A DNA stretch of 64,000 bases from Zopfochytrium polystomum (lineage: Eukaryota > Chytridiomycota > Chytridiomycetes > Chytridiales > Chytridiaceae), in the NCBI GenBank assembly GCA_025765615.1, contig JAIVFJ010000036.1, positions 353,740 through 417,739 on the forward strand, in the 5' to 3' direction. This document shows positions 33,967-44,639 of this stretch, in pieces; the stretch's first letter is position 1; each line of letters begins with the position of its first letter. The notes below the pieces were generated by a model. The model did no database searches. It was not told where the DNA came from and saw nothing but the letters and a program-made list of their open reading frames with translations. A program made the position numbers and the translations under genes.

Positions 33967-35699
33967 TCATATGAGCTCCACGTATATTTCAAATGTCAGC
34001 CACTTTCCGTCGTCGCCTTTCAAGCTCAGCTTCTTCCCGACCAACCCGAGGAAGGCTCTTATCGCGCAGCCCTCTCGCTCATACTCCACAATAACCTCGC
34101 TTTCCGCCAAACTATGACCTCCCCCGCTCTGAGCATTCTCGGCCTCGGCTGACGTTGCTGAAGGCGTCACAGCCTCCGCCGGACCAGCCTCCTTTTTGGG
34201 TTCGACAGTTTTCGAATCTTCCTTAACACAGTCCCCACCACCTGTCGCATCCACCTCCTTACCAAACCTTTTCCAGTTATTCACGACGTCCTCCGGGCTC
34301 ACCGCAACTGCAGTTGTCGCCGCAACGGCGCCGCCTGCATCCGCCTCCACAGCATCCGTCTTTTCGGGCAAAGCGTCCTCCTCCGTCTTGCCATCGCCAT
34401 CCGCACGCACCGGCGCCTCGTCCGACACTGCGCGAACGGCCTTGACCTTGCCAAAAGGCTGGAAGCGGCCAAGGATCGACGCAATGTTCACCGACGCCGG
34501 CAGCCCGCAGACACGGAGCGCCTTTCTCCAGCTCGGATTCTCCACGTCGATGGACGTGTTTGTGTCGAACGGGTCTGTACCTTGCACGGCCGCTTGGGCA
34601 GTCAAAGCATCGCTGTTTGGGGAGAGTGGCGGGTTTTACGGCCAAAACAGCGTTAACGAAAAGATGGAGGAGAGCTTCGAGTGTGCATCGCTACCTCGCG
34701 CTGGAGTACGCCACGACCCCGAATCGAGTGCTCTCGTCATTACGCTCAAAGCTCGCCGCAAAGCACTTTTCGCCGCTGAAAGTGTACGACGCAAAAAGCT
34801 TCACCAGATCCTTTGACGTCACTTCCAGCGGCAGCAACGGAATGTACAAGAATCCATCATCCGCTGCCGTCTTCAGCACCGACAGGCACGAAGCAAACTC
34901 GGACGTAATGCCAGAGGGGAACAGCGCGACTCCCTGCAGAGGGACGAGTAATTCGTCAGTAACTTACCACAAATCACAACCGTGCCAAACGACAAGATTC
35001 CCGCTCACCACATCGTCCACATCTTCCAAGTCCTCCTCCCTCTCCTCCTCCTCTGCCTGCTCCACATCCTCCGTCTGCGTCGCCTGGTCGCGGGTCAATT
35101 TACGAACCGACGACCCGCTGCCACCCCGTTCTCCCAGGTCCTCGGACAGGCCCAGGACGGCCGGGTGCGGGAGCAAAGCGGCGGCGGGCGCCATCCGGAC
35201 GCGGACCTTGCCGAGCTTGGGGTGCGCGAGCCTGGGCGACGACGATGCGGCAAAGTCGCGGAGCGCCTTGCGGGCGTGGGAAGGGTTGAGAAACTCGACG
35301 AGGCCCAGCGTGACGCGGCGCGGTCGTTTGATGACGCTGGCTGCAAGTACCTTTTCCGTAGGGCCTGATGAGGGGGGGTAGGGGGGGGGGATTGTGAGAC
35401 GGGGAATGGTGATCAAGCAGAGAGAAAGAACGAGGCGGGTCCGACGTGGACGCCCAGCGCAAACGGCGCACCGCATGCAGAACGCAAACGAAGCGGGAAA
35501 TCCGCTTACTCCGAACGAATCCATCAAAATCTCGGACGTGGTCTTTGGCGCCAAGTGCTCGATCAGCAGCGTGCGCAGCTCCGCGTCGACCAGCTCGCCC
35601 TCCTCGAGATCGTAGTCCTCCTCCGCCTCTTCGTCCTCCCCCGCCGTCGCTGTCGCGGTGGGCGAGGTCCGCGGCTGTCGGATCGACCGCTGAGATCAT
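33967..35699 (-). CDS. RNA-binding protein with several RRM-like domains
   Basis: Exons 35510-35699, 35009-35350, 34695-34933 and 33967-34612 join in phase after removing one base from the five-C run at 35638-35642, giving 471 residues. An acidic N-terminus leads into RRM1: LRTLLIEHLAPKTTSEILMD, FGVLAASVIKRP, LGLVEFLNPSHARKAL. A second RRM-like unit includes GFLYIPLLPLEVTSKDLVKL and ESTRFGVVAYSSA. The third starts ALRVCGLPASVNIASILGRF with FGKVKAVRAV, and its C-terminal half (EVIVEYEREGCAIRAFLGLV) comes only after an acidic Ala/Glu insertion of about 100 residues. RNP motifs are divergent. A role in RNA processing or translation is likely; the exact family is not recognised. Confidence 0.75.
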
Positions 35700-36625
35700 T
35701 TGCTGCGACGGTGTGTGAGTGTGTGTGTGGCTGTCTGGGCGTCTCGTGGAGGAAGAGCTCGCGTCGGGGCTGAGGTGGAAGGAATGGTCGGGGTGGATGG
35801 TGGGATGGGGAGGGGGGACTACTGTCACGGCTGGCAAGCTTGGGAGTGATTTTGTGGGGAAATTGAAATTCCGACCACGGATTTGGACAACAAAGTCCGA
35901 CAAGTCTAGTTGGCAGAAGCTTGGTTGGATGGAAGGAGGTGTTTCGGACAAGATAAAAGAGTGAAGGACGAAGCGGAAAGCAAAGCAGAGCACGGAGAGA
36001 GGCTGTTCGCTAACGCGTTGCGCGGAGTTCGATGTGCGAAGGGACCAGTCGCGGCTCTACGGGAATGCGACCAAGGCGGTCGGGAGATAGCGGACCGGAT
36101 GAGGGAGATTGTGAAAGAGAGCGAAGGAGTGGGAGCAAAGTGATATTGATTTAGTGAATAAAAGATGATTGTCGGCAAAGAGTGAGAAGGGGGGAGTTGT
36201 ATGTGAGGAGGTGGGAAGGATAGGCGAAGGTGCGCACTGGCGCACGTCGCGTTTGCAGACTAGTGGCGGTGGAGTGTGAGGCAAGAGATTTGCCTTTACT
36301 TGCAGAGAGTGAGGGACAGAGACAGAGGCCGAGACAGACCCCGTGTCCGGTCGACCGCCCTTCACTTCGCGTTCACACGGACCCTACTGCCTCCAGTCTA
36401 TCACTCGCCCACCACCCCACGCGTGCTGGGCCGGGCCGGGCCGGGCAGCACAGCAGCAGCAGCAGCAGCAGCAGAGCATCCTCGTGCTCACTCTATCTGC
36501 ACCCCCCCCCCCCCCCCGCTCGCGGTCTGGCCCCATCGCACCGATCGGATACAGGGGTTGGCAGAGCGAGAGCCAACCAGTCGCTTGGACGGCGGTCGCC
36601 CAGATCCACTTCCCCTCGCACACAC
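35700..36625. other. Intergenic with CAG and poly-C tracts
   Basis: Region between the divergent RRM and Harbinger-like genes. Contains a (CAG)n tract at about 36450-36475 and a run of about 15 C at 36505-36519. No gene is recognised; ORFs crossing it are low-complexity. Confidence 0.6.
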
Positions 36626-39600
36626 ATGTCCGACGCTCATCAGGACGGCAGCACAAGACCCGCCGTGGCCGCAGTTGCCGCTGCCGGCGCTGCCGGCGCT
36701 GCCGCCCCTGCCCCGCGACCTGCCCGCTCAGCGTCACGCCGGTCCATCTCCGAACCGCCAGGCGTCTACCGGCACCGCGACCCGATCAACCGCGTCTGTG
36801 AAGCAAACACCTGCGCGACGTGTCCCCACTCGCTGCAGTCGACGTGGTATGAGGAGCTCAAGCTGGCGACCGACGACGCGTTCCTTGACGAGATCGGCGT
36901 CGATCGCCTTGTCTTTACGTGGCTGGCCGCGTTCGTGACGCCGCTGTTTCATCTGCACGGCATATACGGAGGTAAGCGCAACCATCTGTTTCTGCAGTAC
37001 TTTGACACGCCACCCTCCCCGTACCTTTTTGCGTTTGCAGGCGATGAAGACGACCTGGTCGTGCCCGTCGACATGCTGGTTGCGCTGTACATTCGGAATC
37101 GCCACAAGATGCCTCCCGTCGACGTAAAAGAAATATGGGCGAAACCGACTTTTTCGATCACAACCGCAATGCTTCAAACTCAGGAAGCCCTACTCGATTT
37201 CCTCAAGCAAGTTGCCCACGGGTTGAAGTAAGGACCGACCACTGCCCGCTTTTCCTTTTGACCTGTCCAATCGCACCCGGACTCACTTACATCACACACG
37301 TACTTTATAACCCCCAACCCCAAAATGCCACGCTCCATATCATTCACGGTTAAAAAAAGGCTTCAATTACCGGCCAAGTGGAGCTTGCTCGTCGAAGCAC
37401 TGCCAGAGTACTACTTTCTGTTTGTCCACCGCAAGTTTCGAGCGCCCTGTATCGACACCGTCCCACCTCCCGCCGCTTCGGGCGCTGCGGCCCCCGACTC
37501 CCCCGAAACCAAGGTACCGACCCGCCTACAAACATTGGCCGAGGCCCAGTACGCCGCGCTGCACACGGACATGGACGCGCTGGAGCTGAACGCGCTGGGC
37601 GTCGCGTGGTGCTGGGGCCTGGGCGGCCCAAACGCGCCGCCCCAGGCAAGAACAAGATTCCCACCCCGCATGCGGCCCCTTTCGACGGCCGCCGCGCTGG
37701 ACCCGTGCTACATCCACCCGCTGACGGCGTACTCAAAGTGGTGGGAGGACAGGAAGGGCATGACGCGCGTCCTGTTCAACGATTATTTCAAGATGGACCG
37801 CATCGTGTTTTGGTGGCTCGCCGGCTCCATTTCGCCGGTTTTCCTCCGGTCGTGGCGGTCGGGGGAGTGCAGCAGAAAATGCGCCGGTGAGGGGTGTTTT
37901 TTCCCCCACCGTTATCTTTTTTTTTTCTTCTTGGGGGGTGCTTACTCTGAATTTTTGCGCTCACACGACACAGCGTTGTTTGAAACTCAAGAAGAAGAGA
38001 GCAAATCAAGAGCGGATGCGATCGTACCAGTCGACCTCTTTCTCGCGTTGTACATTCATCAAAATAATACCGGACAGTACCCCAACGAGCCAATTTACAT
38101 ACGACCGTTGTTCCCGTTCGCCGCTATAATGGAAGCCATAAATCTCGCCCTTTTTGAGTTTTTAAATCGAGCGATAACGAAGCACACGTGAGTCGAGTGA
38201 TGGTATTGTTTTTTCTCTTTTTTGTTGTGCTTCGCTAACAAGGCTGTGTTCACGCCGCCTATACTGTTTGTTCAGTGAAATTCAATTACCAGATCGCTGG
38301 GATGCTCTTCGCGCCCTCTTGGAGAGACTCTGCCTGCTGTACATGCTCGATACATTTGGGACAAAGTTTCCCGAAATCGGGTGGGGCAATGGAACCGCGC
38401 CTCAGCCGTCAGGGTACGAAGACGCATTGCATGGACAGGATTGCGACCAGGACGAAGGTGATGCCGAGGAGTACGAGGAGGAGGAAGAAGAAGAAGGGTA
38501 TAATGAGCTGTACGAGGAGGACGAGGGAGAGGAGGGGCAGCAAGAGGTGGTGGAAGAAGGGGTAGAGGAGGGGGAAGGGGAAGAGGAGGAGGAGGAAGAG
38601 TACGACGAGGACTATCGAGATGAGAACGAAGCGATCGAGGCGGCCGAGGTCGGCGAAGGTAACGTCGAGATGAATGGCGAGGCGTACAAAGGCGAAAACG
38701 AGCACGTCGTGGACGGCGGTGACTACCGGCCGGAAGAACAAGCGGAAGGACAAGTCCAGTACAACGAGGAGGACGGCGAGGAGGAGGACCACGGCGGCGG
38801 CAGCAGTGGCGACAGCGTGTACGACGACGACGACGATCACCCGCACCCCTCTACTGACGTTCAAAATCCGGTAGGCGACCTCACCTTCTCCAGCGCGCTC
38901 GCCTCTGCGCTGTTGGGCCGGACAGTCGCGAGCGCGATCGGCGGCGGCGGCGGCGACGCCGAGGGCGAGCGGCGCGGGAACGACTTAACGGCGCTGTCGG
39001 CGCTGATAAAGTCGCCGTCCACCCTCAGCACCGGTTCCCGCGCGCCGCGCTCCAACAAGGTCCTGAGGACTATATATAGGCAGATGTCGGCCGCCGACCG
39101 CGACTGGATGCTCGAGGAGAGCGCGCCGGCGCCGTGGCGCCCGAACAGGCTGCCGGGAAGCCCTGCGCCCGCGTGCAGTCCGAGGGCGGAGTCGGCGGCG
39201 GTTGCGGCGAACGCGGCGGCGACGCAGGCGGAGGCGAGAAGTGAGGACTGGGGCGTGGGAGGAGCGGTCCCCGAGGAGACGGCCGCCGTGGCGCCGCAGT
39301 TGCAGGGACAGCCGCCGCCCGCGGAAATGGGTGGTGGTGCCGGCCAGGAGAACCCGAGAAAGCGGCCGCGGGGGGGCCGGCAGAGATCATTGACCGGCGG
39401 CGGCGAGGTCCAGGTTGATGAGCAGCTGCAGAGAGAGCTGCAGGGGGTCGTCGCCCCCGCGGAGGCGGGCGAGCGTCCGGGAGCGGCCGGTGCAACCGGT
39501 GCGCGTGGAACCGGCGCGGGCAGAGTCGGCAGAGTCGGCAAGGAGAACCACGCCGAGCACGGATCCAGCAGCGGCGGGGACTGCATCGACGTTGTGCTCG

Positions 39601-40046
39601 GCCCGCCGTACGAGGACGACGACAGCGGCGGCGAGGAGGAGCGCGGCGCGTGGGCACGGGCTGCGCTGGCGGTGGCGGAGGACGACGGGCCGGCAGCGGC
39701 TACGCGGAGGCGGCGGGCGGCCGCTGCCGCCGCCGCCGCCGTCTCTGATCGTACTGGTGCTGCTGCTGCGGATGGTGGGCGTCTCCCTCCGGGGAAGCGG
39801 CAGTCGGTGCGGGAGGGGCGAGGAGGGGTCGGAGCGAAGAACGAGAAGCAGAAGCCGAAGCAGCAGCAACAGCTGCCGCCGGTGTCCGTGGCGTCGGCAG
39901 TGCCGGCGGTCAAGGAGGTGGTGGAGAAGCGCGGCCTTGGCGCGCGGATGGCGAGCAAGCAGCAACAGCAGCAGCAGCTGCATCCTGTGCAGTCGTCGTC
40001 GTCGTCTGTGGCGACGCGGTCCGGGGCAAAGAGAAAGAGAATATAG
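36626..40046 (+). CDS. Protein with two Harbinger-transposase-like modules and an acidic/Ala-rich tail
   Basis: Exons 36626-36971, 37041-37227, 37360-37886, 37974-38187 and 38276-40046 close exactly, for 1014 residues and a TAG stop. Module 1 has FLDEIGVDRLVFTWLAAFVT, VVPVDMLVALYI and LQLPAKWSLLVEALPEYYF. Module 2 has FNDYFKMDRIVFWWLAGSIS, IVPVDLFLALYI and IQLPDRWDALRALLERLCLL. This resembles the N-terminal region of HARBI1/PIF-Harbinger transposases: a DNA-binding helical unit followed by the lead-in to the DDE domain. The position expected for the first catalytic Asp reads FPEIGWGNGT, and no DDE domain follows. The tail (about 560 residues) is Glu/Asp-rich, then Ala/Gly/Gln/Arg-rich, ending with a basic KRKRI. 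I infer a domesticated, DNA-binding descendant; the resemblance is by eye. Confidence 0.7.
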
Positions 40047-40284
40047 TTGTACGGTTTAAGCGAGTGACCAAAGAAGACCATTACATATAATTGTAATTTC
40101 GAAGCAACGGCGCGGGCCGGTTTTCTCTGTATTTTTTTTTTCCCGTTTGAAAGCCGCTTATCAAAGATCAACGGTTGGAGAGAGGAGAAAGAGAGGGGGA
40201 AAAGCAAACAAACAGGAGAATAGTTGTGATCTTGAAAGACGGGAGAAAAAAAAGAAAAGGAGATTGCGTTTTTTTTTAAAGAGT

Positions 40285-41354
40285 CTAGAAAAGCGCAAGC
40301 ACGCCCAGCGCCGCTGACCCGGCGAGCGCGGAAGCCAAGAGCGCAAACGAAGCCGAAACGGACGCCGGCGACCCCGATTTCGACGACGTGGTTCCTGTGG
40401 CGGTCGACTTTGAAACAGTGGCCGACGGCAGCGACGCGCCGCCCGTCGACCCGCCGGTTGACGCGGCCCCGGCGCCCGTGGTCGTCGCGGTCGGGTTCGA
40501 CGTGACGGACGAGAACCCGGCGGGTGCGGACCCGGCGAGCGCCTTTAACGCGTCGCTGTTGATCGCGGTCCACTTGTTCCCTGCGGACGCGCCGGTCGTG
40601 ACGCCGTCGACGGCGACGACGGCGGCGGCGCCCCGTCTGCGCGAGCATGGCGAGGTACCCCGTGCTGGACGCCGCGTACGACGCGGCGGCGGCGAACCCC
40701 GGCGGCGGGGCCATGACGGTTGTCGCGTTGTCGTTGGTGTTGACGATGAAGGTTCCCGAGCCGTCGTCGGGGACGAAACGCGAAGGACGCGGGCTGGACG
40801 TCGGCGGGGCTGCGGTAGAGGGAGGCGGTCTGGCCGTGTGCGACGGGGAAGCTTGGGGTGGACGGGTAGGACTGCGGGGCGGGCTGCCACCAGGCGTAGT
40901 GGACGACGTAGATGTATGCCGAGGCGGGCTGGCTGCCAGGGACGTTGAGGAAGTGGATGTGGTTGTGGGCGGCGCCGATGACGGCCTTGTAGGTGGTGTC
41001 GGAGGACGGGGCGAAGGACTGGGCGAGCGTCCACGAGGGGCTTGTGGCGACGGAGGAGGTGGTGATGCCGTCGAAGCTGAGGAAGTAGAGGAGGCCGGCG
41101 TCGTAGGCGTAAAAGACGTTGGTGTCGTGATCGATGGTGGCGACGAGGGTGGACGGGTTCGGGGCGCTGCCGGACGACGCGATCTTTTGCGTCGACCACT
41201 TTGAGCCCGCAAAGTCGTAGATGTGGACGTCCGAGGCTGTGCGTGTGATGCATGTAGTTCGGTGTTGGGGCATTAAAGAGCGTTGAAGGGAGAGTGAGTT
41301 GCAAATTTTCATGTCAGCAACCGCCCACAGCCACAGGCAGACAGGCCGTGTCTG

Positions 41355-41386
<32 letters not shown>

Positions 41387-41841
41387 CTTACGGTTTGAGG
41401 CGTCGCCGTTCAGGACGTACATGGCGTTGTAGAACTGCGTGAGGAAGCACTGCGTGTTGGCCCCGTTGAACGGCGGCCGGCCGGCCGACGGCAGGAGCGT
41501 CAGCGCTGTTGTTTTCAGAGAGAGATAGAGCGAGAGAGAGAGAGGAGGTAAGCCAAGAGGCAAGATCCACAACGCATCATCTTCGGACGTCACAGCGGGA
41601 ATGGCCTATGATGTATGTGGGATGCGAGACAGTGGAAGGAGAAATCCTTACAGGGAGAAGCCCATGCGTTGGGGTCCGATCCGGCCGAGTAGTCCTTGTC
41701 GTAGACGCCAAAGAAGTAGAGGCCGCCGGTGCTGTCGAACATGGCGCACGGGATGGCCCCGATGCCGCTGGCAGAGAGGGCGGCGGCGGCGGCGGCGCCG
41801 AGAAGAATAAGGCGGCTGGTGCTTTTGCTGCTGCTGCGCAT
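40285..41841 (-). CDS. Secreted, probably GPI-anchored surface protein
   Basis: Exons 41652-41841, 41392-41505 and 40285-41236 (introns 146 and 155 nt, GT..AG). The protein opens with a signal peptide (RLILLGAAAAAALSA). The ectodomain has regularly spaced Trp/Tyr/Phe strands (HIYDFAGSKWSTQKI, FYAYDAGLLYFLSFDG, AYIYVVHYAWW), suggesting a beta-rich fold. It then becomes Ser/Thr/Gly-rich and ends in a hydrophobic stretch preceded by small residues (SGSPASVSASFALLASALAG), as for GPI attachment. Two single-base removals, in the AAA at 40776-40778 and the CCCC at 40631-40634, restore a 417-residue frame exactly. The first intron on the 3' side contains a (TCAA)n repeat. Function unknown; probably cell wall or adhesion. 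Confidence 0.75.
41356..41386. repeat. TCAA tetranucleotide repeat in an intron
   Basis: About seven AATC/TCAA units just inside the second intron of the minus-strand surface-protein gene, next to its donor site. Confidence 0.85.
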
Positions 41842-41959
41842 CGTGCGACGCTCTCTGTCGGGTTCACTTTTACTTTTTTTTCTTTCTTTTGCTTTGTCCG
41901 CAGGTTTTTCCTTTTTTGTCTATTTAAGGGCCGTTGAAGCAACCAGGAACGAAAGTCAA

Positions 41960-43648
41960 CTACCGGTCCGAGAACAGCCACGATTCTCCCTCGCTGGACA
42001 GAAGAAGCGCGTCGCGCCGAAGATCGACAGGACTGTCCTCCTCCTCCTCGCCCTCCTCATCACCCGCCTCGCCAGGCTCGTCACCCTCTTCCTCCTCCTC
42101 ATCGTCAAGAAGCTCCATCTCGCCGAAAGGCGAAGACTCTCTCTCTGATGCGCGCTTCCCACTCTCCCACTCAAGTCTGCTCGCCCGACCTTCACTCGTG
42201 TCGGCACCAGCGGAACCCGCCACGTCATCGTAGTCGTCGTCATCAATGAGGTCCAGTAGCAGCCCTGCACTGGGCCCGTGAACCAGAGGACTCAGCCGCT
42301 CTCCACCGGCACCTTCAACAGCAGCGTTGCCCGGATCGCTCAGGATGCTCCGTCCTCGGAGCGGGTCGAGCGCCGAACTAGAGCGAACGAACAACGACTT
42401 TTCTTCACCATAAGAGCCGAGAGACTCGGCGTGCGTGTGGGTGATGCTGTCCGAAGACTGTCTGGCCGGAGCGGCGCGTCGGTGCTTGGCGTTTTCAAAA
42501 GTGGGTGTCGCGCGGAGAGACTCTGGAGTGCACGGAAGACTGGCGCTGTGGTTTGCCACTGCTTCCGACACGAGACGCTGCAAGAACTTGATGTGGGCAG
42601 CCTGCTTTTCAATCTTGAAAACAGCATGTTATGAATCCAAAGAGAGAGGAGTGGGCGGCAACAATGAATATTTATCGTTAAAGTCTTACCGTGGACGCAT
42701 GCATGAAGGCTTGCTTAATCAATACAGCTACATAGTTTTGAAGTCCTTCGATTTCATCCGCCAACTTGCTATTCTGGAGGGTAACGGTCGTTAAAAGGAG
42801 GTGCTTGGAGAAACTCGCTGGAGAGCGACGAAAAACCTGCGAACCTTGCGCTTGGCTTCCTCAAGGTCAGTGATAGCCTCAGCCAAAGGGTCTGCAGTGG
42901 TCGTCGACGTCGTTGCAACGGCAACCTTTCGTTTTTTCTGTGGGGGGCGGCGCTTTTTTACGGCAACTGCCGGGGCTGGATTCGTGACTGGGACTGGGGT
43001 TTTCTCCACTATGCCATGGCGAGCCGATGGCGGGGGATCGGGCGCGTTTTGGGGCTCGGAGCGACCCTGAAATGTCGCGTTGCTCTCCACAGCCTCACCT
43101 TCCCTCGGGCGTTTATTCCCAATCACGATGCGCGGATCTTCGATCTCGTAGCCCGCGGAAGCGGTTATCTGAGGCTCATTGCGGTCCGGAGCTCGCTGCT
43201 CCGTCGACGCTGTCGATGGGGCAGCCAGGCGTGGCGGTGGCAAATCCTCCTCCTGGGATGACGTGGTTGTTGACAAGAGACCCGCGTTCAACTCTCCGCG
43301 TGGATCTGGATCCGACAGCGGCGGCAAAGGTATTCGCATCGCAGTAGAGCCGGGCGTTGGATCCAGCATCGAAGCGATGGAGAGCGGCAGATGCCGTCGG
43401 CGGGCGTGAGGCGAGTTGGGTTGGGTGGTTGTTGCATTATCGGGTTGCGGCGGCGGGGTTGTCGTCCTGTCGCAGCCGGAATGAGAGTCCGTGCAGATGC
43501 TCCCTGCTGTGCTTTCTATGCATACGTCGGCGAGTAGGGCTAGTGGATATCCTGAAACCACGGAAGCGGCTGACTGCTGCTCAACGATAAACGAAGCGGG
43601 CGGCGCGGATGAGGTGTGTTTCGGTGACGTGGCTGTTGTCGAGTCCAT
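41960..43648 (-). CDS. Coiled-coil nuclear protein
   Basis: Exons 42845-43648, 42690-42773 and 41960-42613 close exactly, for 513 residues. The N-terminal 240 residues are Ser/Thr/Pro-rich and end in a strong nuclear-localisation type cluster, VKKRRPPQKKRK. A coiled coil crosses two introns: ITDLEEAKRK, then NSKLADEIEGLQNYVAVLIK in the 84-nt second exon, then IEKQAAHIKFLQRLVSEA. The C-terminal 150 residues contain long acidic blocks (DDEEEEEGDEPGEAG). No basic region precedes the coil in register, so it is not a standard bZIP. The layout suggests a transcriptional or chromatin cofactor. The first intron uses the GTTCGC donor after AAG. The start ATG lies inside the 3' end of the upstream F-box ORF. 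Confidence 0.75.
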
Positions 43649-44501
43649 TGGGAACAAGGTAAAACAAAAAAAAAGGAAACAATTGCCCCAAAGTGAACAT
43701 TGTTGTATTGATATCACGGACGGATGCCCGATAGTCCTCGTAGTATCCCCCGATATTGTCATCAAAGAGGGCTTCCCCCATCTTGGCGCGGAACCACGAA
43801 ATCATTGTAAAGTCGACCAGGAGGTCAAACCATCCTCCGGGAGTAGTGCAATCGCCGTCGTGTTTCAGACTCGGCTTGCCATCCCGCATTGTCACGGTTA
43901 TGTCGCTGTCTATGGCGGAGACGCGACCGCACCGCCAGTGACGCACGCCAGGCTCTCGGTAAATCTGGCGCGGCCACTCTGGATCTCGGCCCCAATGGTC
44001 CTTAAAGGAGTGAGGGTCGACGAGGCTGTGCCACGCGCCAACTCGCTCGTCGGCGCCCAGTATGCCCGTCGCATTGTACTTTCGCGACCGGGGCCTTGCG
44101 TCCACGCCGGCGGACTTCACCATCGCCTCCTCGCCCAGCGGGCAGCAGTCCCCAAACGTGTGCCGCGCCACGGCATCCGACTCGACGGCTTCGCGCCAGG
44201 CCCTGCAGACGAGACGCACGCGCACGATCAGAAAGAGGCTGTACTCGATCCGGCACGTCGTGTGCCAGCCGGCGCCACGGACGTCGTCGAAGAGGGCCTT
44301 GAGGATGTCCACGAGCACCTCTTGCGGGAAGGCCGCAACGACTCGGTGGCGCCTGCTGCTTTGCCGCATGCCTTTTGCTTGTCGACTTTGCCGCCCACAC
44401 GTGCTCAGATTTGCCTGCCTCACCCATGAGCGAATGCCGTGCGTGACACGACGCCACTGGTCGGCCAGCAGAAGGTCGCTGTCATTGCGGTGGACGCGCA
44501 A
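43581..44501 (-). CDS. F-box protein
   Basis: A 306-residue ORF with an F-box core at about residues 59-115: FPQEVLVDILKALFDD, then RVRLVCRAWREAVESDAVAR. This is the usual 'LP..vl..I...L ... l..VCr.W...' pattern, here with a helix-breaking insert between its halves. The rest has scattered Trp/His/Asp and resembles no substrate-binding repeat I know. It would serve as an SCF ubiquitin-ligase adaptor. The ORF stop is 68 nt inside the downstream coiled-coil gene on the same strand. The last 30 residues cross a T-rich stretch that may be non-coding, so the true 3' end may be earlier or spliced. Confidence 0.7.
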   Translation of the reverse strand: MRVHRNDSDLLLADQWRRVTHGIRSWVRQANLSTCGRQSRQAKGMRQSSRRHRVVAAFPQEVLVDILKALFDDVRGAGWHTTCRIEYSLFLIVRVRLVCRAWREAVESDAVARHTFGDCCPLGEEAMVKSAGVDARPRSRKYNATGILGADERVGAWHSLVDPHSFKDHWGRDPEWPRQIYREPGVRHWRCGRVSAIDSDITVTMRDGKPSLKHDGDCTTPGGWFDLLVDFTMISWFRAKMGEALFDDNIGGYYEDYRASVRDINTTMFTLGQLFPFFLFYLVPNGLDNSHVTETHLIRAARFVYR

Positions 44502-44639
44502 GGTGAGTTTCTATTTCATTGTGAGGAAGAAAACATGCTGAGAGCCCTTCGGTTCGAAAGCACCTGATCCGCCCAGCCGTGGACCGCTGCATGCAAGGCG
44601 CGCAAGATGGCCCAAGGACACCGCGGCTTTCACTTAAGG

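Noticed and set aside
38861..41212. 783-residue minus-strand ORF
   Set aside because: Runs antisense to the low-complexity tail of the Harbinger-like gene and then out of frame through the surface-protein gene; the open frame is due to GC-rich repeats. Only a short part (about 40632-40777) is a true frame of the surface gene.
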